Of a stretch of 64,000 bases of DNA, positions 9,777-21,809 are shown piece by piece (positions within the stretch are counted from its first letter, which is position 1; every line of letters begins with the position of its first letter). The position numbers were made by a program, and so were the translations under genes. Below the pieces are notes generated by a model. The model searched no databases. It had not been told where the DNA came from and saw only the letters and a list, made by a program, of their open reading frames with translations. The stretch covers positions 62,001 to 126,000 of the forward strand of contig NW_026527089.1 of the NCBI RefSeq assembly GCF_027744825.2. The letters run 5' to 3'. The DNA comes from Synchiropus splendidus (lineage: Eukaryota; Chordata; Actinopteri; Syngnathiformes; Callionymidae).

Positions 9777-12700
9777 GCACAATGCACAAAAACGCTTTTC
9801 AGCCTCAGATAAGGTGGGTTTCGGAACGCCAAACATAAAAGTGTTGATAACTTTCGAAAAACACTTCAGAGAGCTTAGATTTGATGTGCACCTACTAGAA
9901 AGACCCTTTCTGCTATAGTGGGAGGTTAAAATTTCATGTTCTGAAGCTTCCCTGAAAAGTTATGGCACAATGCGTAAAAACGCTTTTCAGCCTGAGATAA
10001 GGTGGGTTTCGGAACGCCAAACATAAAAGTGTTGATAACTTTGGAAAAACACTTCAGACAGTTTAGATTTGATGTGCAACTACTAGAAAGACCCTTTCTG
10101 CTATAGTGGGAGGTTAAAATTTCATGTTCTGAAGCTTTCCTGAAAAGTTATGGCACAATGCACAAAAACGCTTTTCAGCCTGAGATAAGGTGGGTTTCGG
10201 AACGCCAAACATAAAAGTGTTGATAACTTTTGAAAAACACTTCAGACAGCTTAGATTTGATGTGCAACTACTAGAAAGACCCTTTCTGCTATAGTGGGAG
10301 GTTAAAATTTCATGTTCTGAAGCTTCCCTGAAAAGTTATGGCACAATGCACAAAAACGCTTTTCAGCCTGAGATAAGGTGGGTTTCGGAACGCCAAACAT
10401 AAAAGTGTTGATAACTTTGGAAAAACACTTCAGACAGCTTAGATTTGATGTGCACCTACTAGAAAGACCCTTTCTGCTATAGTGGGAGGTTAAAATTTCA
10501 TGTTCTGAAGCTTCCCTGAAAAGTTATGTCACAATGCGTAAAAACGCTTTTCAGCCTGAGATAAGGTGGGTTTCGGAACGCCAAACATAAAAGTGTTGAT
10601 AACTTTGGAAAAACACTTCAGACAGTTTAGATTTGATGTGCAACTACTAGAAAGACCCTTTCTGCTATAGTGGGAGGTTAAAATTTCATGTTCTGAAGCT
10701 TCCCTGAAAAGTTATGGCACAATGCACAAAAACGCTTTTCAGCCTGAGATAAGGTGGGTTTCGGAACGCCAAACATAAAAGTGTTAATAACTTTGGAAAA
10801 ACACTTCAGACAGTTTAGATTTGATGTGCAACTACTAGAAAGACCCTTTCTGCTATAGTGGGAGGTTAAAATTTCATGTTCTGACGCTTTCCTGAAAAGT
10901 TATGGCACAATGCACAAAAACGCTTTTCAGCCTGAGATAAGGTGGGTTTCGGAACGCCAAACATAAAAGTGTTGATAACTTTTGAAAAACACTTCAGACA
11001 GCTTAGATTTGATGTGCAACTACTAGAAAGACCCTTTCTGCTATAGTGGGAGGTTAAAATTTCATGTTCTGAAGCTTCCCTGAAAAGTTATGGCACAATG
11101 CACAAAAACGCTTTTCAGCCTGAGATAAGGTGGGTTTCGGAACGCCAAACATAAAAGTGTTGATAACTTTGGAAAAACACTTCAGACAGTTTAGATTTGA
11201 TGTGCAACTACTAGAAAGACCCTTTCTGCTATAGTGGGAGGTTAAAATTTCATGTTCTGAAGCTTCCCTGAAAAGTTATGGCACAATGCACAAAAACGCT
11301 TTTCAGCCTGAGATAAGGTGGGTTTCGGAACGCCAAACATAAAAGTGTTAATAACTTTGGAAAAACACTTCAGACAGTTTAGATTTGATGTGCAACTACT
11401 AGAAAGACCCTTTCTGCTATAGTGGGAGGTTAAAATTTCATGTTCTGAAGCTTCCCTGAAAAGTTATGGCACAATGCACAAAAACGCTTTTCAGCCTGAG
11501 ATAAGGTGGGTTTCGGAACGCCAAACATAAAAGTGTTGATAACTTTCGAAAAACACTTCAGAGAGCTTAGATTTGATGTGCACCTACTAGAAAGACCCTT
11601 TCTGCTATAGTGGGAGGTTAAAATTTCATGTTCTGAAGCTTCCCTGAAAAGTTATGGCACAATGCGTAAAAACGCTTTTCAGCCTGAGATAAGGTGGGTT
11701 TCGGAACGCCAAACATAAAAGTGTTGATAACTTTGGAAAAACACTTCAGACAGTTTAGATTTGATGTGCAACTACTAGAAAGACCCTTTCTGCTATAGTG
11801 GGAGGTTAAAATTTCATGTTCTGAAGCTGTCCTGAAAAGTTATGGCACAATGCACAAAAACGCTTTTCAGCCTGAGATAAGGTGGGTTTCGGAACGCCAA
11901 ACATAAAAGTGTTGATAACTTTTGAAAAACACTTCAGACAGCTTAGATTTGATGTGCAACTACTAGAAAGACCCTTTCTGCTATAGTGGGAGGTTAAAAT
12001 TTCATGTTCTGATGCTTCCCTGAAAAGTTATGGCACAATGCACAAAAACGCTTTTCAGCCTGAGATAAGGTGGGTTTCGGAACGCCAAACATAAAAGTGT
12101 TGATAACTTTCGAAAAACACTTCAGACAGCTTAGATTTGATGTGCACCTACTAGAAAGACCCTTTCTGCTATAGTGGGAGGTTAAAATTTCATGTTCTGA
12201 AGCTTCCCTGAAAAGTTATGGCACAATGCGTAAAAACGCTTTTCAGCCTGAGATAAGGTGGGTTTCGGAACGCCAAACATAAAAGTGTTGATAACTTTGG
12301 AAAAACACTTCAGACAGTTTAGATTTGATGTGCAACTACTAGAAAGACCCTTTCTGCTATAGTGGGAGGTTAAAATTTCATGTTCTGAAGCTTCCCTGAA
12401 AAGTTATGGCACAATGCACAAAAACGCTTTTCAGCCTGAGATAAGGTGGGTTTCGGAACGCCAAACATAAAAGTGTTAATAACTTTGGAAAAACACTTCA
12501 GACAGTTTAGATTTGATGTGCAACTACTAGAAAGACCCTTTCTGCTATAGTGGGAGGTTAAAATTTCATGTTCTGACGCTTTCCTGAAAAGTTATGGCAC
12601 AATGCACAAAAACGCTTTTCAGCCTGAGATAAGGTGGGTTTCGGAATGCCAAACATAAAAGTGTTGATAACTTTTGAAAAACACTTCAGACAGCTTAGAT

Positions 12701-12972
12701 TTGATGTGCAACTACTAGAAAGACCCTTTCTGCTATAGTGGGAGGTTAAAATTTCATGTTCTGAAGCTTCCCTGAAAAGTTATGGCACAATGCACAAAAA
12801 CGCTTTTCAGCCTGAGATAAGGTGGGTTTTGGAACGCCAAACATAAAAGTGTTGATAACTTTGGAAAAACACTTCAGACAGTTTAGATTTGATGTGCAAC
12901 TACTAGAAAGACCCTTTCTGCTATAGTGGGAGGTTAAAATTTCATGTTCTGAAGCTTCCCTGAAAAGTTATG
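9777..12972 (+). repeat. Third, partial copy of the 22-mer block (17 monomers)
   Basis: M53-M69 match M24-M40 in order at a constant offset of 5452 bp. Shared marks are F-prime with GTTATGTC, E with GACGC (twice), B with GCTGTCC and C with GATGC. It lacks the ACATTT and GAAACACC marks of the first two copies. It also has its own changes, GGAATGCC in M68 and GGTTTTGG in M69, which are shared with M84 and M85. From M70 on the order departs from the earlier copies. Confidence 0.8.
12033..12220 (+). repeat. Type F monomer (exemplar M65), A-like but with C at 95
   Basis: Type F has C at 79 like A, but C at 95, with C at 98 and usually C at 115. Eleven units fit: M14 (which keeps A at 115), M36, M65, M104, M145, M165, M172, M261, M283, M293 and M306. 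All are preceded by a C unit. The first three are followed by B and the other eight by C, so two separate block lineages carry F. It could be an A unit with one substitution or a C/A crossover product; the sequence cannot decide. Confidence 0.75.
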
Positions 12973-13724
12973 GCACAATGCACAAAAACGCTTTTCAGCC
13001 TGAGATAAGGTGGGTTTCGGAACGCCAAACATAAAAGTGTTGATAACTTTTGAAAAACACTTCAGACAGCTTAGATTTGATGTGCAACTACTAGAAAGAC
13101 CCTTTCTGCTATAGTGGGAGGTTAAAATTTCATGTTCTGAAGCTTCCCTGAAAAGTTATGGCACAATGCACAAAAACGCTTTTCAGCCTGAGATAAGGTG
13201 GGTTTCGGAACGCCAAACATAAAAGTGTTGATAACTTTGGAAAAACACTTCAGACAGTTTAGATTTGATGTGCAACTACTAGAAAGACCCTTTCTGCTAT
13301 AGTGGGAGGTTAAAATTTCATGTTCTGAAGCTTCCCTGAAAAGTTATGGCACAATGCACAAAAACGCTTTTCAGCCTGAGATAAGGTGGGTTTCGGAACG
13401 CCAAACATAAAAGTGTTAATAACTTTGGAAAAACACTTCAGACAGTTTAGATTTGATGTGCAACTACTAGAAAGACCCTTTCTGCTATAGTGGGAGGTTA
13501 AAATTTCATGTTCTGAAGCTTTCCTGAAAAGTTATGGCACAATGCACAAAAACGCTTTTCAGCCTGAGATAAGGTGGGTTTCGGAACGCCAAACATAAAA
13601 GTGTTGATAACTTTCGAAAAACACTTCAGAGAGCTTAGATTTGATGTGCACCTACTAGAAAGACCCTTTCTGCTATAGTGGGAGGTTAAAATTTCATGTT
13701 CTGAAGCTTTCCTGAAAAGTTATG
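12409..13724 (+). repeat. 7-monomer block, first of two dispersed copies
   Basis: M67-M73 run E (GACGC), C, D, C, D, E, A. The same order with the same rare changes recurs at 15417-16732, offset 3008 bp (16 monomers). The shared rare changes are GGAATGCC in the C unit and GGTTTTGG in the following D unit. Confidence 0.8.
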
Positions 13725-15416
13725 GCACAATGCACAAAAACGCTTTTCAGCCTGAGATAAGGTGGGTTTCGGAACGCCAAACATAAAAGTGTTGATAACT
13801 TTCGAAAAACACTTCAGAGAGCTTAGATTTGATGTGCACCTACTAGAAAGACCCTTTCTGCTATAGTGGGAGGTTGAAATTTCATGTTCTGAAGCTTCCC
13901 TGAAAAGTTATGGCACAATGCGTAAAAACGCTTTTCAGCCTGAGATAAGGTGGGTTTCGGAACGCCAAACATAAAAGTGTTGATAACTTTTGAAAAACAC
14001 TTCAGACAGCTTAGATTTGATGTGCAACTACTAGAAAGACCCTTTCTGCTATAGTGGGAGGTTAAAATTTCATGTTCTGAAGCTTCCCTGAAAAGTTATG
14101 GCACAATGCACAAAAACGCTTTTCAGCCTGAGATAAGGTGGGTTTCGGAACGCCAAACATAAAAGTGTTGATAACTTTGGAAAAACACTTCAGACAGTTT
14201 AGATTTGATGTGCAACTACTAGAAAGACCCTTTCTGCTATAGAGGGAGGTTAAAATTTCATGTTCTGAAGCTTCCCTGAAAAGTTATGGCACAATGCACA
14301 AAAACGCTTTTCAGCCTGAGATAAGGTGGGTTTCGGAACGCCAAACATAAAAGTGTTAATAACTTTGGAAAAACACTTCAGACAGTTTAGATTTGATGTG
14401 CAACTACTAGAAAGACCCTTTCTGCTATAGTGGGAGGTTAAAATTTCATGTTCTGAAGCTTCCCTGAAAAGTTATGGCACAATGCGTAAAAACGCTTTTC
14501 AGCCTGAGATAAGGTGGGTTTCGGAACGCCAAACATAAAAGTGTTGATAACTTTGGAAAAACACTTCAGACAGTTTAGATTTGATGTGCAACTACTAGAA
14601 AGACCCTTTCTGCTATTGTGGGAGGTTAAAATTTCATGTTCTGAAGCTTCCCTGAAAAGTTATGGCACAATGCACAAAAACGCTTTTCAGCCTGAGATAA
14701 GGTGGGTTTCGGAACGCCAAACATAAAAGTGTTGATAACTTTGGAAAAACACTTCAGACAGTTTAGATTTGATGTGCAACTACTAGAAAGACCCTTTCTG
14801 CTATAGTGGGAGGTTAAAATTTCATGTTCTGAAGCTTTCCTGAAAAGTTATGGCACAATGCACAAAAACGCTTTTCAGCCTGAGATAAGGTGGGTTTCGG
14901 AACGCCAAACATAAAAGTGTTGATAACTTTTGAAAAACACTTCAGACAGCTTAGATTTGATGTGCAACTACTAGAAAGACCCTTTCTGCTATAGTGGGAG
15001 GTTAAAATTTCATGTTCTGAAGCTTCCCTGAAAAGTTATGGCACAATGCACAAAAACGCTTTTCAGCCTGAGATAAGGTGGGTTTCGGAACGCCAAACAT
15101 AAAAGTGTTGATAACTTTGGAAAAACACTTCAGACAGCTTAGATTTGATGTGCACCTACTAGAAAGACCCTTTCTGCTATAGTGGGAGGTTAAAATTTCA
15201 TGTTCTGAAGCTTCCCTGAAAAGTTATGGCACAATGCGTAAAAACGCTTTTCAGCCTGAGATAAGGTGGGTTTCGGAACGCCAAACATAAAAGTGTTGAT
15301 AACTTTGGAAAAACACTTCAGACAGTTTAGATTTGATGTGCAACTACTAGAAAGACCCTTTCTGCTATAGTGGGAGGTTAAAATTTCATGTTCTGAAGCT
15401 TCCCTGAAAAGTTATG

Positions 15417-16732
15417 GCACAATGCACAAAAACGCTTTTCAGCCTGAGATAAGGTGGGTTTCGGAACGCCAAACATAAAAGTGTTAATAACTTTGGAAAA
15501 ACACTTCAGACAGTTTAGATTTGATGTGCAACTACTAGAAAGACCCTTTCTGCTATAGTGGGAGGTTAAAATTTCATGTTCTGACGCTTTCCTGAAAAGT
15601 TATGGCACAATGCACAAAAACGCTTTTCAGCCTGAGATAAGGTGGGTTTCGGAATGCCAAACATAAAAGTGTTGATAACTTTTGAAAAACACTTCAGACA
15701 GCTTAGATTTGATGTGCAACTACTAGAAAGACCCTTTCTGCTATAGTGGGAGGTTAAAATTTCATGTTCTGAAGCTTCCCTGAAAAGTTATGGCACAATG
15801 CACAAAAACGCTTTTCAGCCTGAGATAAGGTGGGTTTTGGAACGCCAAACATAAAAGTGTTGATAACTTTGGAAAAACACTTCAGACAGTTTAGATTTGA
15901 TGTGCAACTACTAGAAAGACCCTTTCTGCTATAGTGGGAGGTTAAAATTTCATGTTCTGAAGCTTCCCTGAAAAGTTATGGCACAATGCACAAAAACGCT
16001 TTTCAGCCTGAGATAAGGTGGGTTTCGGAACGCCAAACATAAAAGTGTTGATAACTTTTGAAAAACACTTCAGACAGCTTAGATTTGATGTGCAACTACT
16101 AGAAAGACCCTTTCTGCTATAGTGGGAGGTTAAAATTTCATGTTCTGAAGCTTCCCTGAAAAGTTATGGCACAATGCACAAAAACGCTTTTCAGCCTGAG
16201 ATAAGGTGGGTTTCGGAACGCCAAACATAAAAGTGTTGATAACTTTGGAAAAACACTTCAGACAGTTTAGATTTGATGTGCAACTACTAGAATGACCCTT
16301 TCTGCTATAGTGGGAGGTTAAAATTTCATGTTCTGAAGCTTCCCTGAAAAGTTATGGCACAATGCACAAAAACGCTTTTCAGCCTGAGATAAGGTGGGTT
16401 TCGGAACGCCAAACATAAAAGTGTTAATAACTTTGGAAAAACACTTCAGACAGTTTAGATTTGATGTGCAACTACTAGAAAGACCCTTTCTGCTATAGTG
16501 GGAGGTTAAAATTTCATGTTCTGAAGCTTTCCTGAAAAGTTATGGCACAATGCACAAAAACGCTTTTCAGCCTGAGATAAGGTGGGTTTCGGAACGCCAA
16601 ACATAAAAGTGTTGATAACTTTCGAAAAACACTTCAGAGAGCTTAGATTTGATGTGCACCTACTAGAAAGACCCTTTCTGCTATAGTGGGAGGTTAAAAT
16701 TTCATGTTCTGAAGCTTTCCTGAAAAGTTATG
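15417..16732 (+). repeat. 7-monomer block, second copy
   Basis: M83-M89 repeat M67-M73, including the two C-to-T changes at CpG sites (12830 and 15838; 12647 and 15655). M87 also carries GAATGACC, otherwise seen in M10 at the left end, so parts of this block have mixed ancestry. The next unit, M90, has a private change (GGTAAAAC) and the A at 143 mark. Confidence 0.78.
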
Positions 16733-17433
16733 GCACAATGCACAAAAACGCTTTTCAGCCTGAGATAAGGTGGGTTTCGGAACGCCAAACATAAAAGTGT
16801 TGATAACTTTGGTAAAACACTTCAGACAGTTTAGATTTGATGTGCAACTACTAGAAAGACCCTTTCTGCTATAGAGGGAGGTTAAAATTTCATGTTCTGA
16901 AGCTTCCCTGAAAAGTTATGGCACAATGCACAAAAACGCTTTTCAGCCTGAGATAAGGTGGGTTTCGGAACGCCAAACATAAAAGTGTTAATAACTTTGG
17001 AAAAACACTTCAGACAGTTTAGATTTGATGTGCAACTACTAGAAAGACCCTTTCTGCTATAGTGGGAGGTTAAAATTTCATGTTCTGAAGCTTCCCTGAA
17101 AAGTTATGGCACAATGCGTAAAAACGCTTTTCAGCCTGAGATAAGGTGGGTTTCGGAACGCCAAACATAAAAGTGTTGATAACTTTGGAAAAACACTTCA
17201 GACAGTTTAGATTTGATGTGCAACTACTAGAAAGACCCTTTCTGCTATAGTGGGAGGTTAAAATTTCATGTTCTGAAGCTTCCCTGAAAAGTTATGGCAC
17301 AATGCACAAAAACGCTTTTCAGCCTGAGATAAGGTGGGTTTCGGAACGCCAAACATAAAAGTGTTAATAACTTTGGAAAAACACTTCAGACAGTTTAGAT
17401 TTGATGTGCAACTACTAGAAAGACCCTTTCTGC

Positions 17434-17435
17434 TT
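17434..17435 (+). other. Single-base T insertion, the only length change in the array
   Basis: M93 (E, 17297-17485) reads TGCTTATAG where all other units read TGCTATAG or a substitution of it. The unit is 189 bp. Landmarks before it fall at 1 + 188n and landmarks after it at 17486 + 188n, to the end of the window. No other unit changes the phase. Confidence 0.93.
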
Positions 17436-17485
17436 ATAGTGGGAGGTTAAAATTTCATGTTCTGAAGCTTTCCTGAAAAGTTATG

Positions 17486-20400
17486 GCACAATGCACAAAA
17501 ACGCTTTTCAGCCTGAGATAAGGTGGGTTTCGGAACGCCAAACATAAAAGTGTTGATAACTTTCGAAAAACACTTCAGAGAGCTTAGATTTGATGTGCAC
17601 CTACTAGAAAGACCCTTTCTGCTATAGTGGGAGGTTAAAATTTCATGTTCTGAAGCTTCCCTGAAAAGTTATGGCACAATGCGTAAAAACGCTTTTCAGC
17701 CTGAGATAAGGTGGGTTTCGGAACGCCAAACATAAAAGTGTTGATAACTTTGGAAAAACACTTCAGACAGTTTAGATTTGATGTGCCACTACTAGAAAGA
17801 CCCTTTCTGCTATAGTGGGAGGTTAAAATTTCATGTTCTGAAGCTTTCCTGAAAAGTTATGGCACAATGCACAAAAACGCTTTTCAGCCTGAGATAAGGT
17901 GGGTTTCGGAACGCCAAACATAAAAGTGTTGATAACTTTTGAAAAACACTTCAGACAGCTTAGATTTGATGTGCAACTACTAGAAAGACCCTTTCTGCTA
18001 TAGTGGGAGGTTAAAATTTCATGTTCTGAAGCTTCCCTGAAAAGTTATGGCACAATGCACAAAAACGCTTTTCAGCCTGAGATAAGGTGGGTTTCGGAAC
18101 GCCAAACATAAAAGTGTTGATAACTTTGGAAAAACACTTCAGACAGTTTAGATTTGATGTGCAACTACTAGAAAGACCCTTTCTGCTATAGTGGGAGGTT
18201 AAAATTTCATGTTCTGAAGCTTCCCTGAAAAGTTATGGCACAATGCACAAAAACGCTTTTCAGCCTGAGATAAGGTGGGTTTCGGAACGCCAAACATATA
18301 AGTGTTAATAACTTTGGAAAAACACTTCAGACAGTTTAGATTTGATGTGCAACTACTAGAAAGACCCTTTCTGCTATAGTGGGAGGTTAAAATTTCATGT
18401 TCTGAAGCTTCCCTGAAAAGTTATGGCACAATGCACAAAAACGCTTTTCAGCCTGAGATAAGGTGGGTTTCGGAACGCCAAACATAAAAGTGTTGATAAC
18501 TTTCGAAAAACACTTCAGAGAGCTTAGATTTGATGTGCACCTACTAGAAAGACCCTTTCTGCTATAGTGGGAGGTTAAAATTTCATGTTCTGAAGCTTCC
18601 CTGAAAAGTTATGGCACAATGCGTAAAAACGCTTTTCAGCCTGAGATAAGGTGGGTTTCGGAACGCCAAACATAAAAGTGTTGATAACTTTGGAAAAACA
18701 CTTCAGACAGTTTAGATTTGATGTGCAACTACTAGAAAGACCCTTTCTGCTATAGTGGGAGGTTAAAATTTCATGTTCTGAAGCTTTCCTGAAAAGTTAT
18801 GGCACAATGCACAAAAACGCTTTTCAGCCTGAGATAAGGTGGGTTTCGGAACGCCAAACATAAAAGTGTTGATAACTTTCGAAAAACACTTCAGAGAGCT
18901 TAGATTTGATGTGCACCTATTAGAAAGACCCTTTCTGCTATAGTGGGAGGTTAAAATTTCATGTTCTGAAGCTTCCCTGAAAAGTTATGGCACAATGCGT
19001 AAAAACGCTTTTCAGCCTGAGATAAGGTGGGTTTCGGAACGCCAAACATAAAAGTGTTGATAACTTTGGAAAAACACTTCAGACAGTTTAGATTTGATGT
19101 GCAACTACTAGAAAGACCCTTTCTGCTATAGTGGGAGGTTAAAATTTCATGTTCTGAAGCTTTCCTGAAAAGTTATGGCACAATGCACAAAAACGCTTTT
19201 CAGCCTGAGATAAGGTGGGTTTCGGAACGCCAAACATAAAAGTGTTGATAACTTTTGAAAAACACTTCAGACAGCTTAGATTTGATGTGCAACTACTAGA
19301 AAGACCCTTTCTGCTATAGTGGGAGGTTAAAATTTCATGTTCTGAAGCTTCCCTGAAAAGTTATGGCACAATGCACAAAAACGCTTTTCAGCCTGAGATA
19401 AGGTGGGTTTCGGAACGCCAAACATAAAAGTGTTGATAACTTTCGAAAAACACTTCAGACAGCTTAGATTTGATGTGCACCTACTAGAAAGACCCTTTCT
19501 GCTATAGTGGGAGGTTAAAATTTCATGTTCTGAAGCTTCCCTGAAAAGTTATGGCACAATGCACAAAAACGCTTTTCAGCCTGAGATAAGGTGGGTTTCG
19601 GAACGCCAAACATAAAAGTGTTGATAACTTTTGAAAAACACTTCAGACAGCTTAGATTTGATGTGCAACTACTAGAAAGACCCTTTCTGCTATAGTGGGA
19701 GATTAAAATTTCATGTTCTGAAGCTTCCCTGAAAAGTTATGGCACAATGCACAAAAACGCTTTTCAGCCTGAGATAAGGTGGGTTTCGGAACGCCAAACA
19801 TAAAAGTGTTAATAACTTTGGAAAAACACTTCAGACAGTTTAGATTTGATGTGCAACTACTAGAAAGACCCTTTCTGCTATAGTGGGAGGTTAAAATTTC
19901 ATGTTCTGAAGCCTTCCTGAAAAGTTATGGCACAATGCACAAAAACGCTTTTCAGCCTGAGATAAGGTGGGTTTCGGAACGCCAAACATAAAAGTGTTGA
20001 TAACTTTCGAAAAACACTTCAGAGAGCTTAGATTTGATGTGCACCTACTAGAAAGACCCTTTCTGCTATAGTGGGAGGTTAAAATTTCATGTTCTGAAGC
20101 TTCCCTGAAAAGTTATGGCACAATGCGTAAAAACGCTTTTCAGCCTGAGATAAGGTGGGTTTCGGAACGCCAAACATAAAAGTGTTGATAACTTTGGAAA
20201 AACACTTCAGACAGTTTAGATTTGATGTGCAACTACTAGAAAGACCCTTTCTGCTATAGTGGGAGGTTAAAATTTCATGTTCTGAAGCTTTCCTGAAAAG
20301 TTATGGCACAATGCACAAAAACGCTTTTCAGCCTGAGATAAGGTGGGTTTCGGAACGCCAAACATAAAAGTGTTGATAACTTTTGAAAAACACTTCAGAC

Positions 20401-20493
20401 AGCTTAGATTTGATGTGCAACTACTAGAAAGACCCTTTCTGCTATAGTGGGGGGTGAAAATTTCATGTTCTGAAGCTTCCCTGAAAAGTTATG
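17486..20493 (+). repeat. 16-monomer block with a distant copy at 47002-50009
   Basis: M94-M109 run A, B (C at 114), C, D, E, A, B, A (T at 119), B, C, F, C (A at 149), E (GCC), A, B, C. M251-M266 give the same order with the same rare marks at an offset of 29516 bp (157 monomers). A shortened relative lies at 25570-28201. M109 carries two close private changes near 20451-20456 (GGGGGGTGAAA). Confidence 0.82.
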
Positions 20494-21809
20494 GCACAAT
20501 GCACAAAAACGCTTTTCAGCCTGAGATAAGGTGGGTTTCGGAACGCCAAACATAAAAGTGTTGATAACTTTGGAAAAACACTTCAGACAGTTTAGATTTG
20601 ATGTGCAACTACTAGAAAGACCCTTTCTGCTATAGTGGGAGGTTAAAATTTCATGTTCTGAAGCTTCCCTGAAAAGTTATGGCACAATGCACAAAAACGC
20701 TTTTCAGCCTGAGATAAGGTGGGTTTCGGAACGCCAAACATAAAAGTGTTAATAACTTTGGAAAAACACTTCAGACAGTTTAGATTTGATGTGCAACTAC
20801 TAGAAAGACCCTTTCTGCTATAGTGGGAGGTTAAAATTTTATGTTCTGAAGCTTCCCTGAAAAGTTATGGCACAATGCACAAAAACGCTTTTCAGCCTGA
20901 GATAAGGTGGGTTTCGGAACGCCAAACATAAAAGTGTTGATAACTTTCGAAAAACACTTCAGAGAGCTTAGATTTGATGTGCACCTACTAGAAAGACCCT
21001 TTCTGCTATAGTGGGAGGTTAAAATTTCATGTTCTGAAGCTTCCCTGAAAAGTTATGGCACAATGCACAAAAACGCTTTTCAGCCTGAGATAAGGTGGGT
21101 TTCGGAACGCCAAACATAAAAGTGTTGATAACTTTGGAAAAACACTTCAGACAGTTTAGATTTGATGTGCAACTACTAGAAAGACCCTTTCTGCTATAGT
21201 GGGAGGTTAAAATTTCATGTTCTGAAGCTTCCCTGAAAAGTTATGGCACAATGCACAAAAACGCTTTTCAGCCTGAGATAAGGTGGGTTTCGGAACGCCA
21301 AACATAAAAGTGTTAATAACTTTGGAAAAACACTTCAGACAGTTTAGATTTGATGTGCAACTACTAGAAAGACCCTTTCTGCTATAGTGGGAGGTTAAAA
21401 TTTCATGTTCTGAAGCTTCCCTGAAAAGTTATGGCACAATGCGTAAAAACGCTTTTCAGCCTGAGATAAGGTGGGTTTCGGAACGCCAAACATAAAAGTG
21501 TTGATAACTTTGGAAAAACACTTCAGACAGTTTAGATTTGATGTGCAACTACTAGAAAGACCCTTTCTGCTATAGTGGGAGGTTAAAATTTCATGTTCTG
21601 AAGCTTCCCTGAAAAGTTATGGCACAATGCACAAAAACGCTTTTCAGCCTGAGATAAGGTGGGTTTCGGAACGCCAAACATAAAAGTGTTAATAACTTTG
21701 GAAAAACACTTCAGACAGTTTAGATTTGATGTGCAACTACTAGAAAGACCCTTTCTGCTATAGTGGGAGGTTAAAATTTCATGTTCTGAAGCTTTCCTGA
21801 AAAGTTATG

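Noticed and set aside
14514..14726. A 70-codon open reading frame on the + strand, starting with GTG
   Set aside because: It lies wholly inside two satellite units. It is open only because one base at 14617 (A to T, TATTGTG) removes a TAG present in the other units. No ribosome binding site, domain or conservation supports a protein.
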